Part shown: positions 1 through 12,359 of the stretch, piece after piece
Position numbering within the stretch: the stretch's first letter is position 1
How the letters are laid out: each line of letters starts with the position of its first letter
NCBI GenBank assembly: GCA_001662425.1
Contig: BDDC01000160.1
Location: forward strand, 23,508 to 87,507
DNA: 64,000 bases
Origin: Chlamydomonas sphaeroides
Taxonomy: Eukaryota > Chlorophyta > Chlorophyceae > Chlamydomonadales > Chlamydomonadaceae
Reading direction: 5' to 3'
Made by a program: the position numbers and the translations under genes
The notes under the pieces: model-generated
Databases searched by the model: none
Told to the model about the DNA's origin: nothing
The model's input: the letters and a program-made list of their open reading frames with translations, nothing else

Positions 1-1594
1 TTGAGCAATGTGGCACGCGGCCGGCGGGCCACGGACCACAAACAGCGGTTCCCACACCCGATGTTGCGAGCTGTGGCCCCAATAACCACCCACCAGACGA
101 TGAAGAGTGTGTTGTAGAAAGGCGCCAGGAAGGTGCACACAAAGGTGATGCCGCTGTGGGCAGGAAAGGGGCCGGACAACTGAGAAGCCACAAGCAGCGC
201 AAGAGCGGTCCGTGCCCTCCGCGCCTCTCCGTGGCCTCCTTCCTCCTCACCTGACCGGTAACACCACGGCCTGCGTAGTAAAGTAGGACCGGCAGCAGAA
301 CTTGACCGTGCTCAGGGCCAGGGCGGGCGCCACCCGCTGAACGTAGCCGGCGGCCAGGCGGGAGGCGTCGGGGGGCTGGCCTGGAGGGAGGGGTGGGGAC
401 AGAGAGCGCGGCAGGACAGTTACGGAAGATAGATGTGTTCCCGCGGATAGCCAATCTGACGCACGCCCCGGCCGCGACCCGCCCCCCCTCTGGGTGTCCC
501 GCCTCACCCAGCGCCAGCATCAGCGGCTCCGCCCAGGCCCACAGCAGGTAGGAGGGCAGCCCCATGGCCAGGCACACCAGCACCGAGCGCTGCCACAGCA
601 CGCCCACGGCGCCGTACATCCCGGCCCCGTACACCTGGCCGCACAGCGTGTCCATGCCGCCCGTCAGGCCAGACACCCTAGGGGGGAGGGCGGGGAGAGT
701 GGCGAGGGGTCTGAGTATGGGACCGGATGCATCGAGCTGTCTACATGTCCCCGTGCGCCAGTAGTGTCTTGAACCGCCCGCCACCACCCCGCCCCACCAC
801 GACAGGCCAGTGAGGCTGAACAGGGTGCCCCCCAGCGTGAGCGCAGACAGCTCCGTGGTGCCGAGCTGGCCCACCTGCGGCAGTGGGAAAGGCAGCTCGG
901 AGTTCGAGGTCTACCCAGCCGGTTGCAACAACCAAGAGGGCGCCAGGAGCGCCGCTTCAGGCCCCGGCCATTCAATCCGGGCACGACCTCGATCCGCTGC
1001 CGCACCTGCGCTAGGCCGACCAGCGATGCGAGGAAGGAGATGACGTCCACCAGGCATGTGGGCAATGCCAGGGACAGCACACTGCGCAGCGGTGCGGCAG
1101 GGGCTGGGTCAGCCTCTCGGCGGCAGCGCTGCACCCAGGGGACCCAAGCAGCTTGCCGGCGGCAGCACCGCCCCCTCGCGCCGCCCCCCTGGCACTGCAG
1201 GCCCGCGCACCCACAGGCGGAGCTCCCGGCGCAAGGCGGCCGCGGCGCCGTGCGGCTTGGGTTTGTGCCGCCCTCTCGCGGTGTGCGGGCGGGAGGGGGT
1301 CAGCGCCGCGCCGTCCGCCGCACCCTCCGGCGGCAGCTCCGCGTCCCTGGCGTGGCGGTGCGCGTGCTGCGCTCGCAGCAGCGGCACGCGCAGCCCCTCG
1401 TCGAGCAGCGTGGGGCGGTGCTGCGGCTGGCGCGGCGACTCGCCGGCGCCATCTTCGGAGCAGCTGCTGACGGAGCTGCTGCTAGCGCTGCGGCAGAGCG
1501 CGGGCTTGGCTGGCGGCTGCGGCTGCTGGCGCTGGCGCGCCGCAAAGCAGCACGCCTCCTCGGAGCCGGCTATGGGCAGCAGCGCTTGAGACAT
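1..1594 (-). CDS. MATE (multidrug and toxin extrusion) family transporter, 3' part missing
   Basis: Partial gene read leftwards; its C-terminal exons lie beyond position 1. Exons by splice sites and phase: 1594-1215, 1081-1006, 874-804, 677-508, 380-251 and 153 to about 58. The start is the ATG at 1594 (MSQALLPIAG), followed by a Ser/Pro-rich cytosolic N-terminus of about 115 residues. The transporter core begins at LRRELRLVLSLALP and continues with VGQLGTTELSAL, GGMDTLCGQVYGAGMYG, then AAGYVQRVAPAL and FTTQAVVLP. These match the first half of the eukaryotic MATE/DTX fold: helix 1, the GM..ALDTLCGQA.GA motif and the Y.R...P segment before Q..VLP. MATE proteins are membrane antiporters that export organic cations, flavonoids or citrate using H+ or Na+; the substrate cannot be told here. 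It lies head-to-head with the Rieske gene. Family assignment is firm; exon 3's donor is the least certain boundary. Confidence 0.85.
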
Positions 1595-2124
1595 TGCTGC
1601 TGTAGCGCCCGCAGGCTGCTTGCGCACGAGGCCTAGGCGTTCAACGCGTAGCGAGGGTGCGACAGCAAGGGAAAGGTCGGCCGTGGCGACCCATGGGGCA
1701 AACTCATGGCTGCGACGCAGACCCCTCCGACCCCTGTCAAGCCCCCCGCCTCCCTTCCCTCCCTTTTGTGAAATTGGCGGCGAAGGCTTCGGCGCGAAGA
1801 GGGCGCGCAGCCTCAACGGACAACTGGCCAAGCCCGCAAACAATGGGCTCCACAGCCGACAACTGATGCCACATCGCACTACGGGGCTGTGTCAGTCACC
1901 ATACACCATCCAGACTCCAATGCGCCATGGGGTCCATGATACCAAGGAGAAGTTATTTTGACGAGATCGGTTTCACAAGAGGGGCCGGCGGCGGGGGGTA
2001 GCGGGGGAATCCCGCCCGGTACGGCGACACGCCCTCAGGCACACTCGCGTGTTCCAAATGCGCAACAGGGACGTGCGAGTTAGCCTGCCCTTCTTGACGT
2101 GTTTTCTTTTGCGTTGCTGCAACC
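1595..2124. promoter_or_regulatory. Divergent intergenic region, MATE / Rieske
   Basis: This 530-bp stretch separates two start codons that point away from each other, so it must hold both promoters and both 5' leaders. No convincing TATA box is visible. A pyrimidine-rich run sits just before the Rieske ATG. I see no other gene in it. Confidence 0.5.
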
Positions 2125-3267
2125 ATGGCGCTGCGGCGAGCGGTCGCGGCGTTCTTGCCCCGGCTTAGCAGTGCTGCCGAGACCGTCGGCCCAGTGGCCC
2201 AGCATGCTGGCAACACCTATGCTCAGCTGCTGAGCGCGCCTCTGGACGTGGTGGAGCGCCCGCAGCAGCCCATCGGGCATTTCCGCTGTGAGCACGCCTC
2301 AGCGGTCTCCTGCAGCTCCCCCAGCCTATGACATGAACTCTTCCTGCCGCTACCCTGTTGCAGCGTTCGCGGCGGATGCTGTCGCGGCCGTGAAGGAGTC
2401 GGAGACCAAGCTGACCCCCACGAACCGCCTCTCGATGACGCCCACGCATCTCATCAAGTAGGCAGCTCAGCTTCTGGGCTTGCCGGGCGCGCATGCGGTG
2501 CTGTTGGGGGCGTGCCCATCACCGGGAATGCGCTGCATCGCCGCGCAGGTATGATGAGCACCACCACAAGCGCTTCGCGCCTGGAACGGAGGGTCGCCCC
2601 TTTGCCTACTTCGTGCTGACGGGCGGGCGCTTCCTGTACGCGTCGGCGGCCCGCCTGGCCGTGCTGAAGATTGTGCTGTCGCTGTCGGTGAGTTCCTGCG
2701 CTACGCTCGCCAAGCCCACGCCATAGCTGAAATACCCGGCTTCTGTTGCAGGCTGCCGCCGACACGATGGCGCTCAGCTCGCTGGAGGTGGACATCGGGG
2801 CCGTGGAGGAGGGCTCGACCATCACGGTCAAGTGGCGTGGCAAGCCCGTGTTCATTCGCCACCGCACGGATGCGGAGATTGCCCAGTCGGCTGAGGTGGC
2901 GCTGTCGGAGCTGCGCGACCCGCAGAAGGACGTGGACCGTGCCGTCAACCCCAAGGTACGCCGGCAGTGTGCACACGCATGTTCTCCACGAAAGCGCACG
3001 CCCTTGCTCCCTGGCACTCGCTCACCCTTCGTATTGTCATTGCGGTATCTTCGTCTCATCCGCCCGCAGTACCTGGTGGTGGTCGGCATCTGCACCCACC
3101 TGGGCTGCGTGCCCATCGGGGGCGCCGGCAACTACCAGGGCTGGTTCTGCCCCTGCCACGGCAGCCACTACGACATCTCGGGCCGCATCCGAGAGGGCCC
3201 CGCGCCCTACAACCTGGAGGTGCCCGAGTACCGGTTCGTGGACGACAAGAAGATCATCATCGGGTAG
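2125..3267 (+). CDS. RIP1: Mitochondrial Rieske iron-sulfur protein of complex III
   Basis: Ubiquinol-cytochrome c reductase iron-sulfur subunit, which carries electrons from ubiquinol to cytochrome c1 in the inner mitochondrial membrane. Five exons: 2125-2287, 2364-2457, 2549-2687, 2752-2955 and 3070-3267. All phases close and give 265 residues, the usual length for this protein in green algae. The N-terminus MALRRAVAAFLPRL looks like an amphipathic mitochondrial presequence. The single membrane anchor is around FLYASAARLAVLKIVLSLS. The [2Fe-2S] ligands are in CTHLGC (C208, H210, disulfide C213) and CPCHGSHYD (C227, H230, disulfide C229). The sequence ends with the conserved basic-free tail DDKKIIIG. 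It is the mitochondrial type, not chloroplast PetC: the cluster-binding boxes and the SLSAAADTMAL hinge match bc1 Rieske proteins. Confidence 0.95.
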
Positions 3268-4274
3268 GTTGCTGCGCCTGAAGCAGCGCCCATGTGCGGG
3301 TCCCAGGCGTGCGTGTCCAGATGGAGATAACATAACGGTCAGCTTGGTGGCACGTGACGGAAGTTGCAGGGTCTGAAAGGGGTCCTCAAAAGGCAAGGGC
3401 ACCTGCTCAGCAAAGGCTCAGCGCCTGCTGTGGGGCTTGAATGCCACGGCTAACATGCAGCCATCCTGTCTTGCTGCTCGCCAGGTAAACTTGCTCTTCT
3501 CCTGATGGAAGCGGTCGTGCGGACGCCGGATTGACTTCTGGCGCTGCTCGCGGCCGCTAACGGAACCTGGCAAGGGCCAGGGCGGGCGGGCAGTGCCGTG
3601 GCGGCACACGTGGCGAGCTGCGGCGTGGCTGCCGTGTGGTCGCGTGGATGCAGCGCGGGCAGGTGCCCCGAGGACGTGGCGAGCTGCTGGCGAGCTGCTG
3701 CTGGCAGCAGCGCAGCGCGTCGGAGCAGCTTGGAGAGCGGGGGCGAGGTGCTGCCGCGCTGCTGCGGAGCGCGCTTGTCGCCCCTTCGGCCGCAGCAACC
3801 AGCGTCTGGTGTGCGGCGCAGGGGCGCTCGCGGCGCAGGCTTGACAATATGGCTGTGAGAGGACACGGGGTGTGCCGCGCCGTGTTGGGGCTGTGCGACG
3901 CGGGCGCATGTTTGGCTTTATTGAGTGTAGGGTAGAGGCAGGGCTCAGCCACGGGGCAAGGGAAGCGCGCGCAGCAGGACTGTTGGTAGGCGCAATGGGG
4001 AAGGGTCTGCAGGCATTGGCGTGGGCAAGGCTTGGCGAAACATGTGCATGTAATAGCCAACATGCGAATGGCCCTTATAGCGCCCAATGTCAGGCGAGGC
4101 CGGAACGGCGGCCCCACCAATTGCACTAGAGCACGCTCCCACCGAGACGCGTGCGCGTGCACTGACCAATGTCGTCACCAGCACGACATATCACTGCACC
4201 TAGGACTTTGTCCTGCTTTCCTTCACAGTAAAACTTTTCCCTCGCTCGCACACCCAGCCCACATCAGCGCTCGC
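3268..4274. other. Convergent 3' UTR region, Rieske and aspartyl protease
   Basis: About 1 kb between two converging stop codons. A TGTAA poly(A) signal lies at 4049-4053 on the plus strand, giving the Rieske transcript a 3' UTR of roughly 800 nt. No further gene is recognised. I did not find a matching TGTAA for the protease on the minus strand here. Confidence 0.5.
4049..4053 (+). promoter_or_regulatory. TGTAA poly(A) signal, Rieske transcript
   Basis: TGTAA, the usual volvocine poly(A) signal, about 780 nt after the Rieske stop codon. Confidence 0.5.
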
Positions 4275-7200
4275 TTAAACTCGCCCTCGTGAACCCTCCA
4301 GGTCGTCATCCTTCCCCTGCCGAGTAAGCGGCAGCAGCTCGTCCTGGTCCCGGGCGCCGCCGCCTGCGCTCCGTTGGCGCCACGCCGCCAGCCAGGAGCG
4401 CACCTTTTGGCGCCGGAACACCATCACCTCGAGCAGCGCTATGAGCGCCACGACGGCTACCACGCCAATGATGAGGCCGCTGTAGCCCCCGCCCACTTTG
4501 CTCAAGATCTGCGATGTATCACGTACGGCAGCAGTAGTAGGGCGGGGCGACCGGGTGATAAGTGGCATTCGGTACGAGCTGCTGCTTTCTGTGGAATAAG
4601 AATGAATGGGGATGCACCTGCTACAAACTGCTGGGCGTGCTTGCTGTGCCGCGCATGCGTGATGATGGGGGCCTGCGTGTGTACGGTACTGCAGCGCACT
4701 TCGCTCACACCCGCCTCACCCTGACCCCAGCCAGGACCCGCACCTGAGCATGGTACGCGAAGATGGACGGCTCCTCGTATTCCGACGGAGCAAACTCGTA
4801 GTCGTTGGGGATCAGGCCGGCCCACATGGGCGGCGCGTTCACGTCCTCCTCGCCATAACCCGCAGGCGGCTCCCCCTCCTCATCCGGATACTCCGGCGCC
4901 TCGTCCCACATGCCGTGCTGCTTCCCCTCCTCCTCCTTTGACTCGGCTGTCTTGGCTGCAGGCGACGCCGAAGGCTTCGGGGACGGGGATGGGGAGGGCT
5001 TGGGCAATGGCGACGGGGATGGGCTTGGCGATGGGGACGGCGTGGGCGATGGGGAGGGCTTGGGCGATGGCGACGGGGAGGGTGACGGCGATGGTGATGG
5101 GGACGGCGCCGGTGTGGGCTTGGGAACGGGAGAAGGTGTTGGGGTGGGCTTAGGAACGGGCGACGGCGTCGGGGAAGGCGACGGCGATGGGGAGGGCGAC
5201 GGTGTAGGTGACGGCGATGGTGCCGCCTTGGGCGGCGCGGCGGCCGTCGCCTTGGGTGCCTCGGCGGCCGTCGCCTTGATTGCCTCCGGGGCTGCCGTCT
5301 TGGCGGCCGTTGCGTTCGCAGCGCCACCCGACACGGCCATCTCAGACAGCTTGCGCTGCATCTCCGCGCACGGCATGGCCGTGAAGCCCACGCGCCCCTT
5401 GCGCCGATCGTACTGCGGAATGCAGGGCGGTACGGCAAAGAGACACGGTCAGCGGACGGCCGCGCCAACAAATCCGTCCCGCATGGCTCAGCTGGTCGCG
5501 CTGCGCCCACAGGCGCCAAAGCGCGGACGCAGCGGCCCACGCGCAAACACGCTCCTGCGTCGCACGCCGCCTACGTCCCGCCCCGCCTGGCCCGCACACA
5601 GCCTCACCGTGACCGTGACGTCACGCACGCTGACGCCGCCGATGAGCGTGCCCGCGGCACCGTTGTCAAAGACGCCCAAGCAGTACTCGGCGGGCTTGGA
5701 CAGGAACAGGTAGCGCGTCGGCGGCAGCGACAGCACCATATGGTCGCCGAACACAAACTCGGCGGGAGGAAAGTACTTCTCCAGGTCCTGAGGGCACGAC
5801 ATGCCACAGCGCAGCAAAGAAGTGAGGAGGTATGTCGGCCGCCGAGGCGGCAGGTGCGTGCTAGGGCGCCAGCTGGCGACAGTGGCTGGGCGGTTCAACG
5901 AGCGGGCCACTCCATTGGCCCGTGCGTCGGCTGCTGCAGCCGCCGGTAGCACCCCGGCCCTGGCCCCACCTTAAAGCCATCCGGCGCGCCCTTCCAGCAG
6001 ATGTCGTTGTACTGCGGGCAGCGGGCGGCACGACAGGTGGGCCTCAGGCTCCCACCCACAGCTGCAATGCCGACAGCTGCCCCGCCCTGCCTTCTCACTT
6101 GCCCCGGCTCCTGCACCTCTACCCGTGCTGTCCCTCCACAGCTGCCCATCCCCGCCCCCGGCACACCTGCGGGTCCGCCCCCGGGGTGCGGCTGAGGCCC
6201 TTCTTCTCCACATAGTCGCCCACGGCCTTGGCCATGGCGTTGAAGGCCGCGGTGGGCAGGTAGGTGAAGGTGGTGCCGCTGTCAAGCACCACGCCGTAGC
6301 CGCGATCAAACTGGGACTGTGGGCCGGGAGGTGGACCAGGGGGATGGTGGGCGGGGTTCCACTTCACACACGGCAGTGCCACCAGCAGCGACCAAGCCGG
6401 CAGCGGCGAGCGCGGGATGGCAGGCTGCTGCGGCCGGTGGTGTTACAGCAAGGACCCCAGTACATGGCCGCGGGCTGCCATCCCCGGGTGGGCACATGGG
6501 ACATGGCCCCTTGTTGCCGGCACCAGCTGCCCCACGCCCGCGCGGGTTCGCACCGTGTCCAGGCTGAGCGTCTTGCCGTCCACGGTGATGCCCTCCATGC
6601 GCACGTTGTAGTAGTGCAGGTGCAGGTTGCTCAGCAGCGGCGTGTAGGTGGTCACGCTGCCCTCGGGCATGGCGACGTCGCCTGGGGGCCGGGCGGGCCA
6701 GGAGCAGGGGGCCGGGGCCGGCGACAAGGGCCAGGCAGGTGGGGGCCCGGGCCGGGGCGGTGTGGGGAGGGGCGCCGCAAGCGGGGATGCCGTATGCCGG
6801 TGGCACGGTAGCGGGCTGTGAGCGGGTTGTAGGTAAGGCAGGCAGGCGACCTGGTGGGCCGGCTGCGGGCCGTGACGGCTCTTCAAGGAAGCCCGTGACC
6901 GGCGTGGCCCACCCACTCACCCAGTAGCAGCACGCCGTCCTTAGGGTACCCAAAGCACAGCGAAAAGACGTCATCAATGATACCGCGCTGCACCAGCTGT
7001 TGCACCGGGCAAGCAGACAAAGCGAGGGCAAGGTGCGGGAGGGTTGGGGCAAGGAGAGGTGGGCGGCAAGCCCCTGCGCACGTGGGCGACCCATACACAC
7101 AGCCTGACGATGACCCGGCTCCAGCTGGCGGGTGGGTCTTCTGCTGCCACCGAGAAGCGAGAGGCGTATCTCACACTCCCCAGGAGAGCCCATTGTGCTA

Positions 7201-8488
7201 GCGCTGGCGGGTGCATGGGCCCCGGCCCGTAGCACTGCTCGCGCAGCTCACCTGGCTCTGGAAGGCGTTGTGGTTGTTGCCCATGCCCATGATACCGTCC
7301 GCCATCTGGCGGTAGATCTCGCCCGTCTCGCCGTTCTCGCAGCCGAACACCATTCGCACGGGCGGCTGCCCGTCCGGGAACCCGAACGTGTCCTCAATCA
7401 TCCACCCCTCGCTGCTGCTGCGCTCGGCTGCGGGGAGGGCGTTGCGGAGCAGGGCGACGCTCAGTCAAGGCCATAGGCCACATAGACCAGCCGGCCGTGA
7501 TCATGTGGGTCGGGCCAAAAGCACCGGCCCGTGTGATGGCAGTAACAGCTCGGCGGCTCAGGCAACAACAAAGCCAAGGAGTGGCTTCAGCGCCAGGTGA
7601 TCAGCACGGCATGTGGGTCGGACGACATGGACGCGCTGGGCATCATCACCCTTTGCCCACCGCCCAGCATCCCGGCTCGAGCCTCGCCATATGGATTTCC
7701 AGAATCGCTTCCCTCTTCACAGGGCCGGCTTGCATGACTAATCGCTAGCGACACAGCTGCCGGGCGCGGCCGACACAGCCCCTGCCAACCCACCGTAGGA
7801 GCGGCTGTAGTAGCAGCGGTTGTTGTTACACGAACAGCTGGGCGTCCCGCAGTTGCACAGCGGGTCGCTGCATCCTAGCTTCTTGGCCGACGTCGAGGCG
7901 TCCGGGTCAAACCACTCGGCCTGAGGGGCACGCGCACATGCGCCTGGATACCACCGCGAGAGCCCGTCAGCGATTGCACCGGTGGGACTAGCACATTGCT
8001 GACACAAAGCCCATCATGCGCTTCCGGAACGAGTTCCGTCGCTTGGGGCGCAGGCCCGATCAGTCGGCGGCTAGCAGGTGCTTACAGCGTACCTACCGTG
8101 TGCTTCCCGCAGTGCGCACACCCCTTGCAGGGAATGTACGTGATCGTGCTACCCGTGTCGATGATCACGCTGAAATTCCGGGCTGGCGTCCCCAGCGCTA
8201 ATGTTGTGTAGAAGTACCTGTGTGGGGTACGCGGTCGTCAGGTAGGGTTCGTGCGATCGTGCCTTGGCGGGCAACATACCCGACTTCCCGCACGGCCCCC
8301 AGCACGGGCAGGAAGCCGCTCCGGAGGAGATGTCTCCGCATCTGGTGCTGCGGGTGCTCGCGCTCCTCGAGCGGGACGATAAAGCCGCCCGTTGTCCGCA
8401 ACATGCGGTGCGCTTGGCCACTTGCGCGTGCCGGCAACCCCGCCTGGCCAGCAGCCAGTACGAAGAGGAGTATTATGCTGATCGACAT
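4275..8488 (-). CDS. Membrane-anchored pepsin-type aspartyl protease with Ser-Pro stalk
   Basis: Eleven exons: 8488-8280, 8217-8097, 7920-7794, 7427-7252, 6996-6921, 6681-6554, 6316-6167, 6011-5970, 5787-5608, 5412-4744 and 4508-4275. All phases close, giving 703 residues. The ATG at 8488 starts a signal peptide (MSISIILLFVLAAGQAG). An upstream GTG in frame is not a start. The A1 protease domain has both catalytic motifs, DTGST (D90) and DSGTT (D291), plus a Cys-rich insert (CSDPLCNCGTPSC) and the plant-type YAERSSSEG segment. A Ser-Pro/Lys-Pro stalk of about 100 residues follows (roughly 453-556), then an acidic stretch, one membrane helix (about 637-656) and a short basic cytosolic tail. 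It should be a type I membrane protein cleaving proteins outside the cell or in the secretory path. The last intron could end at 4509 or at an earlier AG; only the former keeps the frame. It lies head-to-head with the CobW gene. Confidence 0.9.
4968..5222. repeat. Degenerate short repeat coding for the Ser-Pro stalk
   Basis: Tandem 6-bp-based repeats such as gatggggacggc on the plus strand. On the minus strand they encode PSPSPSP and PKPTPSP units of the protease stalk. The repeat also creates a long antisense Gly-Asp reading frame with no independent support. Confidence 0.8.
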
Positions 8489-8769
8489 GGTAACGATATA
8501 TAGTTCGGGGGTCACAGCTCAGGCCTAAGTGCCTGTCGCGCCTAAAGAGCTAGCCCACGTTTTAGCCCTTACGCCATCCCTATCGTATGTCTGAGGTGCG
8601 AAGGGTGTGGGGAGGGCAGGCCCGCTGCTCAACTTGCGGGATTACAAGAAGGTGCCCAATGTACACAAGCTTGCCTGCTGTGGCCGCAGTTTGCCACCCG
8701 ACACCTAGACGAGCCGCCAGAACACTCAAGAGACACAGCACAAGATACCGAACACAGCGACCTGAAATC
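8489..8769. promoter_or_regulatory. Divergent promoter region, aspartyl protease / CobW
   Basis: Only 281 bp separate the two outward-facing start codons, so promoters and leaders of both genes are compressed or shared. A TATATA run lies about 10 bp upstream of the protease ATG, too close to be its TATA box. Confidence 0.5.
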
Positions 8770-11700
8770 ATGGAAGCGAGCGACGACGAAGCGCCCCTTG
8801 CGGTGGCCCTGGGCGAGCCAGGTGATCATAGCGTATATCTGGACGTTTCACTTGCAACGGGCGCTGAGCGTCGGCTCTGTCGCCCCGTCACAGGCATCGC
8901 CGAGCCCCAGAAGCCTGCCGAGGGCGAGAGTACGCAAGTGCCGGTGACGATCGTCACTGGTAAGACGCAAGCTGCCTACTGAGAGGTGTCGGGGCCAGCG
9001 GGGCCTTATACACGGTCCGGGTCGGCGAGTTCATATGGCGACGCGGCAGCCTCCGACGTCCGCAGCGCGCGGCCCATCTGCATGCCCGAATTCCGTCAGA
9101 TTGGCGCTCAGGAGGAGCGGTTCTAGTGCAGCCACTGTACAAAGTGACGCCGGGCGCCCCTACGCTTGGGGGCCGGCCGGGCGTCTCTCAGCTGCCGTTT
9201 GTGGCCCGCTGACCTTCCCGCACCTCCACACACAGGCTTCCTGGGCGCTGGCAAGACCACGCTTGTACGGAATATCCTAACAGCCAATCACGGCTACCGC
9301 ATTGCAGTCATCTTGAACGAGTTCGGAGAGGACGTGGGCATCGAGAGCAGCTTTGTGCAGCAGAGCGAGGTGCGGCCCAGGGGCCTCCCGCTCAGGCCGT
9401 TGCCGCACCGACGCAGAGAGCCACGCCGGGGGCCTGTGCTCCCACCGCCGAGTAGCTGCGACACGGCCCTAGGATGCAACTAGGCGCTCAGCTCGCAGCC
9501 CGGAGCTGGACCGGGCCGCGGCGGTGGTCACCTGCCTGGCCGCGAACGGCCACCGCAGCCGGCACTCGGCAAGCCCGCCACAGAAACATACGCTGTGCTT
9601 GCCTGTGGCCGGCGCCTGCACCCTCTTGCGCCCACAGGGCCTGCAGCGCACCGATGGCGAGTGGGTGGAGCTCACCAACGGCTGCATGTGCTGCGCGGTC
9701 AAGTCCGACTTCCTGCAGGCAGGGCGCCCGGCGGGGCTGGGCGGCAAGTGGGCGGGGATGCGAAACAGGCATTAGGGCTGGCGCAGCCTACGCCGCCGGG
9801 CGGTGCCAAAGGCCAAGTATGGCGCAGTCAGCCGGCTCCTTCATGCGGTCCGCCACCTTGGCCGAGCGCCTCCTGCCAGCGGCACACACCCAGAGCACTC
9901 GGGCCCATGGGCACAAGCCATGCGTTGCTGAGTAGGCATCCTTCGTCCTCACCGCGCCCGGGCCCGATTAGGCGCTTGAGTCGCTGCTGGAGCGGCCCGG
10001 CGGGCGGCGGTTTGACTATATCCTCATTGAGACCAGCGGCCTGGCCAACCCCGGGCCCATCGCCACGGCGCTGTGGACCGACACGGAGCTCGAGTCGCGC
10101 ATTAGCCTGGACGGCGTCGTCACGGTGCGGCCCGAGTGCAGGGGGCCAGGGGCGACGGACATGGAGCATTAGGCATGGGTACGCGGCAAAGGGTACAGCA
10201 CGTGCGTGCAACGCCGCAGCATTGACTTGTTCTGGTGGAGGCTTTCACTGCCGCGCCTCTGAAACCGCCTTTCAACCGCTGTGTTGCATTCGCTGCCTGC
10301 CTGCCAACCGCCAGGTGGTTGACGCGGTCAACATCGACCGCCAGCTGCACGAGCCGCGGCCGCCCGGCGCGGTGAATGAGGCGCAGCTGCAGGTAGCGTA
10401 CGCCGACATTGTCATCCTGAACAAGGTGAGGAATGGCATGGCGGCAAAAAGGCGAGGGGTGGGGTGAGGGCCAGGCGGTGCGCTGCTCCGCAGCCTTCGT
10501 CAGCACCAGTGCCGGTCGCTCATTGGACTGGGCGCGTTCGGCTGGCGCGGCGGCAGTGCGCTCCTCCCCCATTCCAGCAGCTGGGCTCCCTTGGTCACTA
10601 CGTTGGAAAGGCTTGCGCCCATCACACCCTACATTGCACGTCATCCCATCCCCACTGCTACAGCTGGACCTGGCGGAGGAGGAGGCGATAGTACGGGCGG
10701 AGGCAGACATCCGCGCCATCAACAGCGGCGTCACCATTGTGCGCACACAGCGCTCGCTGGTGGAGCTCGCGCTCATACTCAACCGCAACGGCTACAGGTG
10801 CGGACCGCGGCACGAGGCAGCCGCGGCGGGACGGCGGCCAGGGCCGGCGCGGAGGCGGCCTGCGCGCGCTATGCAGAGGTCCAGTAGCGGGCTAGCGGGC
10901 GGGCTGCGGCGGCGGTCCGTGGTGTGGATCGCTGGGGACGCTAGATGGCCGTGGAAGGATGGGTCCCAGGCCGCGTCAAGGGGCTTGGCGGCGTGCCACG
11001 TGTCGCGTGGAGAGGGCGGTGTGTGAGCCTGGAGCCCACGGCAACCGCCTGTCTGCCCACCCGGTGCCGCAGCCACAAGGGCGAGCTGTACCTGCCGCCC
11101 ATTGCCGAGGCGGACGATGAGGCGGAGACCGGAGAGGCAAACGGCGCGCTGCCCAGCGGCGAGCGCAGCGCCGGCCAGAGCGAGGTGCCCGGCCAGCGCC
11201 GCCGCTCCACAGGGGTCTCGTGCTGCTCCTCGCGCGCGCACTCGTTCCACGCCAAGTCCGGCCCCGGCGCCGCCGCGATCGCGGCGGCCGCGGCCGCGGC
11301 CGTCGCAGCCGCCGCTGGCGCTTGCTCGAGCGGCGTCGCATCAGGGGACCTGTCGCCGTCGGGCTCCTTGTTGCCGGTGTCTCCGCTGCTGGCGGCAGCA
11401 CAGATCGAGGGCGCTGCCGCCGGCGCGGCCCGGCGGCGGTCGTCGGACGCCGCCGGCAACGCGGCCTCTGGCGACGACCACGTGCACGACAACCAGGTGT
11501 CGACCATCAGCCTGCGCTGCGAGCAGCCCGTCAACCTGGAGCGGTGCGTCGCGTGCTGGTGGCGTTGTGCGCTGACTCGGGAACCTGGGATGGCCGCCGT
11601 GGGTCCCATGCAGGCATGCAAGGCAGCGTTGGACGCTGCGTCCATCACGCACTCGTCAGGCTGCGGCGGTACAAGCAGCATGCGCCGCGGCCTGCCGGAC

Positions 11701-12359
11701 CTCACGACACCAACGCAGCTGCGGGGACAGATGCTCGCATAGGGGGTGGCGAGATTGCGGCCCGAGTCCTGGCCCCCGGCCGCCTCTGTTCCCTGACCCA
11801 CATCGCGCTGCCGCGCAACGGACCCGGGCCGGGAGCCCTGAAGGTGCAGCCACGGCATCTTGATGCGGTGCGCTGCACCCCTGGCCCCGCTGCTGCGCAG
11901 GTTCAAGACGTGGGTGGACCACCTGCTGTGGGACCGCGAGGCTCGGCCGGACGAGATCTACCGCATGAAGGGGCTGCTGTCCGTGGCGGGCAGCGACAAG
12001 AAACACAGCCTGCAGGTGGGCCTCGGTGGGCCATGAGGCGGTGGCAAGCGCCCGGACGTAGGCTGCGCAGGCCTCTGTGCGGACCAGCACTGGGCCGCAA
12101 GGCAGCAGGGGCCCGCGCAGCCACTCCATGGCAGCTCCTGGCATTCCGCGACGCCTTCTGAACCGCACCGCACCTGCCGTGTACGACCGTACTCCAGGCG
12201 GTGTACGAGCTGTACGAGATCATGGCGGGGCCCGAGTGGCAGCCCGGCGAGCAGCGGCTGACGCGGCTGGTCATCATCGGCCGCAGCCTGCGGCCCGCCA
12301 CGGTTAAGGCCTCGTGGGAGACCTTCATACACCAGGAGGAGGAGGCCGCGCGGCACTGA
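8770..12359 (+). CDS. CobW/ZNG-type metal-chaperone GTPase
   Basis: Nine exons: 8770-8959, 9236-9369, 9638-9718, 9972-10124, 10315-10425, 10664-10797, 11073-11543, 11901-12015 and 12198-12359. Phases close to give 516 residues. The G3E GTPase domain is complete: Walker A GFLGAGKTT (64-72), the metal-binding NGCMCC with C-M-C-C at 124-127, ETSGLANPGP, VVDAVN, and the guanine-specificity motif NKLD (222-225, across an intron). The C-terminal CobW_C domain is interrupted by an Ala/Ser/Gly-rich low-complexity insert within exon 7 and resumes at HDNQVSTISLRCEQPVNLER. Eukaryotic members (CBWD/ZNG1) hand zinc to client metalloproteins such as methionine aminopeptidase; which metal and client apply here is not visible. 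Intron 3 starts with GC (GCAGGG at 9719), because no GT donor keeps the frame to ALESLLERPGG. Confidence 0.92.

Noticed and set aside
4910..5713. Plus-strand Gly-Asp repeat protein
   Set aside because: It is the antisense of the Ser-Pro stalk repeats; the minus strand carries the real protease exons.
8198..8515. Protease start at the upstream GTG (8515)
   Set aside because: GTG is not a usual nuclear start; the ATG at 8488 begins a clean signal peptide.
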